Source: an uncultured Winogradskyella sp. (lineage in GTDB: Bacteria; Bacteroidota; Bacteroidia; Flavobacteriales; Flavobacteriaceae). Taken from it: DNA of 64,000 nucleotides. The DNA lies in assembly GCF_947498345.1 (NCBI RefSeq), contig NZ_CANMJY010000011.1:78684-142683 (forward strand). The letters run 5' to 3'. How positions within the stretch are numbered: position 1 is the stretch's first letter; every line of letters starts with the position of its first letter. Both the position numbers and the translations under genes were made by a program. The notes beneath the pieces were generated by a model, which worked only from the letters and a program-made list of their open reading frames with translations, did no database searches and was not told the origin of the DNA. Below, one piece after another: positions 63,939 through 64,000 of the stretch.

Positions 63939-64000
63939 GTTTGTATTTCAATTAAATTAGACAAATAATCAATAAAGAACAAAAGAGCAGATTAAGGTTA

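Overview
The window is AT-rich DNA from a member of the Bacteroidota, most likely a marine Flavobacteriaceae. Support for this: a C-terminal type IX secretion sorting domain (gene at 30753), many SCxxDD-type lipoproteins, DUF4252 and DUF4294 genes, the flavobacterial style of RmuC, PurB and acyl-CoA carboxylase genes, near absence of Shine-Dalgarno sequences, and promoters of the TTTG / TAnnTTTG type. No tRNA, rRNA, CRISPR array, transposase or prophage gene was seen.

Left part (1-52 kb) is mostly ordinary chromosome. 1-1772: an edge-truncated SatD-like gene with three operator repeats, then rmuC. 1825-7985: a vitamin B12 uptake locus. A BtuF/BtuC/BtuD-type ABC operon runs left; a cobalamin riboswitch with an outer-membrane TonB receptor and a BtuG-like surface beta-propeller lipoprotein runs right. 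8077-11797: an S41 protease lipoprotein, then an ECF sigma factor, a putative anti-sigma protein and two DUF4252 proteins. 11843-16625: purB, a HEAT-like protein, a heme-binding protein, a glycosyltransferase, and a small membrane protein/XRE regulator pair. 16721-29097: lipoprotein, sirtuin, M1 aminopeptidase plus patatin, FMN-dependent glutamate-synthase-like protein, M20 amidohydrolase, UvrD/PcrA helicase, a triple CBM48 protein and a retropepsin-like protease. 29183-38438: tsaC, AraC regulator, large T9SS protein, NHL lipoprotein, MFS pump, DinB, GNAT, and a clearly dead HxlR gene beside the nitroreductase it probably controlled. 38511-46030: three-gene biotin-dependent acyl-CoA carboxylase operon, PrsW, NUDIX, M42 peptidase, DUF4294 and hemolysin III. 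46027-52183: DinB, cupin, a subclass B1 metallo-beta-lactamase lipoprotein, hydrolase, winged-helix protein and amidohydrolase.

Right part (about 52.2-64 kb) is different and is the most interesting region. All genes point left, most are small or unknown, and they sit as one- or two-gene units separated by imperfect-palindromic arms, mostly 117-121 bp. In most units the 9-10 bp beside the gene's 5' end is the exact reverse complement of the 9-10 bp beside its 3' end. The sequence differs between units, and always has GTT/AAC at the outer edge. That is what integron gene cassettes with attC sites look like. No integrase is in the window; if one exists it should lie beyond the right edge. I read this as an integron-like cassette array (CALIN-like). 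The boundaries are seen directly; the mechanism is inferred.

Several regulators carry visible autoregulatory promoters: the SatD-like gene, the XRE pair, the MarR-GNAT fusion, the TetR/metallohydrolase pair, the ECF operon, and the operator left beside the dead HxlR gene.
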